From an uncultured Patescibacteria group bacterium (GTDB lineage Bacteria > Patescibacteriota > JACMRA01): a DNA stretch of 61,969 bases. Of the stretch, positions 60,686 to 61,969 are shown piece after piece (positions within the stretch are counted from its first letter, which is position 1; each line of letters starts with the position of its first letter). A model generated the notes under the pieces. That model did not search any database, had not been told where the DNA came from, and was given only the letters and a program-made list of their open reading frames with translations. The translations under genes were made by a program, and so were the position numbers. The stretch lies in assembly GCA_938041505.1 (NCBI GenBank), contig CALITC010000013.1:1-61969 (forward strand), written 5' to 3'.

Positions 60686-61837
60686 ATGAAACCCGGCAAA
60701 AACTACTATCTTGTAACTTTCCAAGATGTTTTCAAATACATTACTCAATTCAAAACCTTCTGGCCACTTTTTATTCTCAGATCTGGATATGTTATAGCTA
60801 ATATATTCCCGACAATTTTGATCGGTGAAGTTGTAAATACTCTAGAGAAAGATATCAATAACACTCAGAGACTGATCATGTTAGTGGGGATTTATATGGC
60901 CATCATAGTTTGCGGGCCAATGATAGAGGTGTGGACAGCCTATTGGAATTGGTACACCGGATCCAAAGTAATGCGTCAGATCTCCAACGCAACCACTACT
61001 AAGCTCAAACACGCCGGAGTTAGCTTCTGGCAAAAACACTCCAAAGGGCAAACCCATCAGATAATGGAAAGTTACGGAGAGTCGGTAGGAACACTTGTCG
61101 CTAGAATCCCCCACACCTATCTTCGGCACGTCGGCGCAATACTTGGTATCATCTTGGCCAGCAGCTTCATCTCCCCTTTAATTCTTGTGGTGTATACAGT
61201 TAATATTGCCATCTACATTTGGAACCTTGTTTACCAAACCAAAAAAGAAAAAGTCTTTGGATTAGAAGAGCAAAAAGAATATGAGAATCTAAGCAAAGTA
61301 AAATTCCAATATCTCAATAATTACAACACAATCTTCTATCTCAATCTATTTAGCAGAGAAGAACAAATAATTGCAGAAGGAAACCAAAGAGCCTTTGATG
61401 CAAATACCAAAAGCCTAAGGGTAACAATGTGGAAATGGTTTATTAATAATTTCTTACACAATATAACCACCTTTAGTATTTTTGCATATTGCATCTGGCT
61501 AGTAAGAGAAGGAGGTATCAATACAGGTACGATGCTCACGGCAGTATTATTTAGCACACAAGCAAGTTCTATCTTGGGTACCCTTGTTCAAGAAGCAAGT
61601 AACTTGACTGCACATGTAACCAAAATACAAAGATACCACGAAACATTTGATAACATAGAAAAAACAACTTCCAAAAAAGAGCTCATTACAACGTTTGATA
61701 ACATAAGCATAAATAATGTTGATATAACGAGTAAACTTCCCCAAGCTTACGCTCGGGGCATTAGCCTTTTTCAAACAGTTCCACTGTTTGGGCTGAATCT
61801 TCTTCCCCTTACTTTTGTATATATCTTTCTTCGATAG
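60686..61837 (+). CDS. ABC exporter transmembrane half with disrupted ATPase half
   Basis: The first ~330 residues form a six-helix type I exporter domain (FWPLFILRSGYVIANIFPTILIGEVV, SNATTTKLKHAGVSFWQKHSKGQ, then the coupling helices and QEASNLTAHVTKIQRYHE). The start of the nucleotide-binding domain is seen as TTFDNISINNVDI. From about 61735 the sequence no longer resembles an ABC ATPase: no Walker A follows, and the frame ends after a hydrophobic tail of ~35 residues encoded over a 20-nt hairpin. It is either truncated by an insertion or joined to foreign sequence at the window edge. The start at 60686 follows the promoter spacing. Confidence 0.8.
   Translation: MKPGKNYYLVTFQDVFKYITQFKTFWPLFILRSGYVIANIFPTILIGEVVNTLEKDINNTQRLIMLVGIYMAIIVCGPMIEVWTAYWNWYTGSKVMRQISNATTTKLKHAGVSFWQKHSKGQTHQIMESYGESVGTLVARIPHTYLRHVGAILGIILASSFISPLILVVYTVNIAIYIWNLVYQTKKEKVFGLEEQKEYENLSKVKFQYLNNYNTIFYLNLFSREEQIIAEGNQRAFDANTKSLRVTMWKWFINNFLHNITTFSIFAYCIWLVREGGINTGTMLTAVLFSTQASSILGTLVQEASNLTAHVTKIQRYHETFDNIEKTTSKKELITTFDNISINNVDITSKLPQAYARGISLFQTVPLFGLNLLPLTFVYIFLR
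61739..61758 (+). repeat. GC-rich hairpin, copy 1
   Basis: CCCCAAGC, loop TTAC, GCTCGGGG: an 8-bp stem with one mismatch, at the point where the ABC reading frame loses similarity to its family. Confidence 0.7.
61772..61790 (+). repeat. Second hairpin next to copy 1
   Basis: CAAACAG, a 5-nt loop, CTGTTTG: a perfect 7-bp stem 13 nt after the GC-rich hairpin. Confidence 0.6.
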
Positions 61838-61838
61838 T

Positions 61839-61969
61839 GTGAAGACAAAACTATATGGTAATCACAATGATATACACAGTGGCTTAATCGATAGTACTGA
61901 TGTTGCGGCATATCAAAGATATACCACAACAGGAAGATTCAACCAACACTACATCCCCGAGCTTACGCT
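61839..61969 (+). CDS. Partial ORF of unknown function at the right edge
   Basis: This frame is open from 61797 to the window end, with a possible GTG start at 61839. It encodes GNHNDIHSGLIDSTDVAAYQ, RYTTTGRF and NQHYIPELT. The composition looks like protein-coding sequence, but no family is recognised, and the second hairpin copy falls in its last codons. It may belong to the element that interrupts the ABC gene. Confidence 0.25.
   Translation, partial: MKTKLYGNHNDIHSGLIDSTDVAAYQRYTTTGRFNQHYIPELT
61955..61969 (+). repeat. GC-rich hairpin, copy 2 (cut by the window edge)
   Basis: CCCCGAGC-TTAC-GCT repeats copy 1 in the same orientation 216 bp later, with the mismatch corrected. The 3' arm lies outside the window. 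Confidence 0.6.

Overview
The window reads as a piece of a Candidate Phyla Radiation (Patescibacteria) chromosome. The signs are short intergenic gaps, an AT-rich composition, many small membrane proteins of unknown function, very large secreted repeat proteins, and informational genes scattered outside their usual operons (rpsG alone, secY alone). TGA ends several well-supported genes (for example cysS and the CsoR-like gene), so the UGA-glycine code of Gracilibacteria/Absconditabacteria is not in use. I cannot place the phylum more finely from sequence alone.

Layout. 1-5,708 is a surface-protein region on the minus strand: a phage-tail-like protein ending in a peptidase-S74 intramolecular chaperone domain (split by a 7-bp tandem duplication), a 53-residue membrane protein, and the first ~1,200 residues of a giant Calx-beta-type repeat exoprotein that runs off the left edge. 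5,774-16,214 is housekeeping: 5'-3' exonuclease, signal peptidase I, phosphomannomutase, ftsZ, an FKBP isomerase, an archaeal-type tyrosyl-tRNA synthetase, truB and rpsG. 16,484-26,328 holds two giant RCC1-propeller plus thrombospondin-type-3 proteins with sortase-like C-terminal anchors, separated by divergently transcribed tRNA-Asp and initiator tRNA-Met genes. 26,438-42,841 mixes housekeeping (rpiB, pnp, a cysteine desulfurase, secY, cysS) with uncharacterised genes, including a 636-codon HExxH-containing reading frame cut by an in-frame amber codon, a cell-wall hydrolase with a TSP3 calcium motif, and a 31-residue membrane protein between secY and cysS. 42,865-57,885 carries a beta-trefoil/fasciclin exoprotein, a Na+/Ca2+ exchanger, a CsoR/CstR-like regulator, a bactofilin-like membrane protein, a shortened RecG-like helicase, uvrB, an Asp-box propeller lipoprotein, and a 970-residue polytopic GGDEF-EAL protein. 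57,934-61,969 ends with an EVE-domain gene, a frameshifted HAD hydrolase and an ABC exporter whose ATPase half is replaced by unrelated sequence bearing a repeated 20-nt hairpin.

Gene expression logic. Most transcription-unit-leading genes have a recognisable -35/-10 pair with a 16-18 bp spacer, and the -10 box often ends only 5-10 nt before the start codon, implying leaderless mRNAs. Genes inside operons, and a few with real leaders, instead show Shine-Dalgarno sequences (GGAG/GAGG). I used this rule to correct many start codons. In several cases a longer ORF begins inside its own -35 box or spacer.

No CRISPR array, rRNA operon, integrase or recognisable transposase is present.
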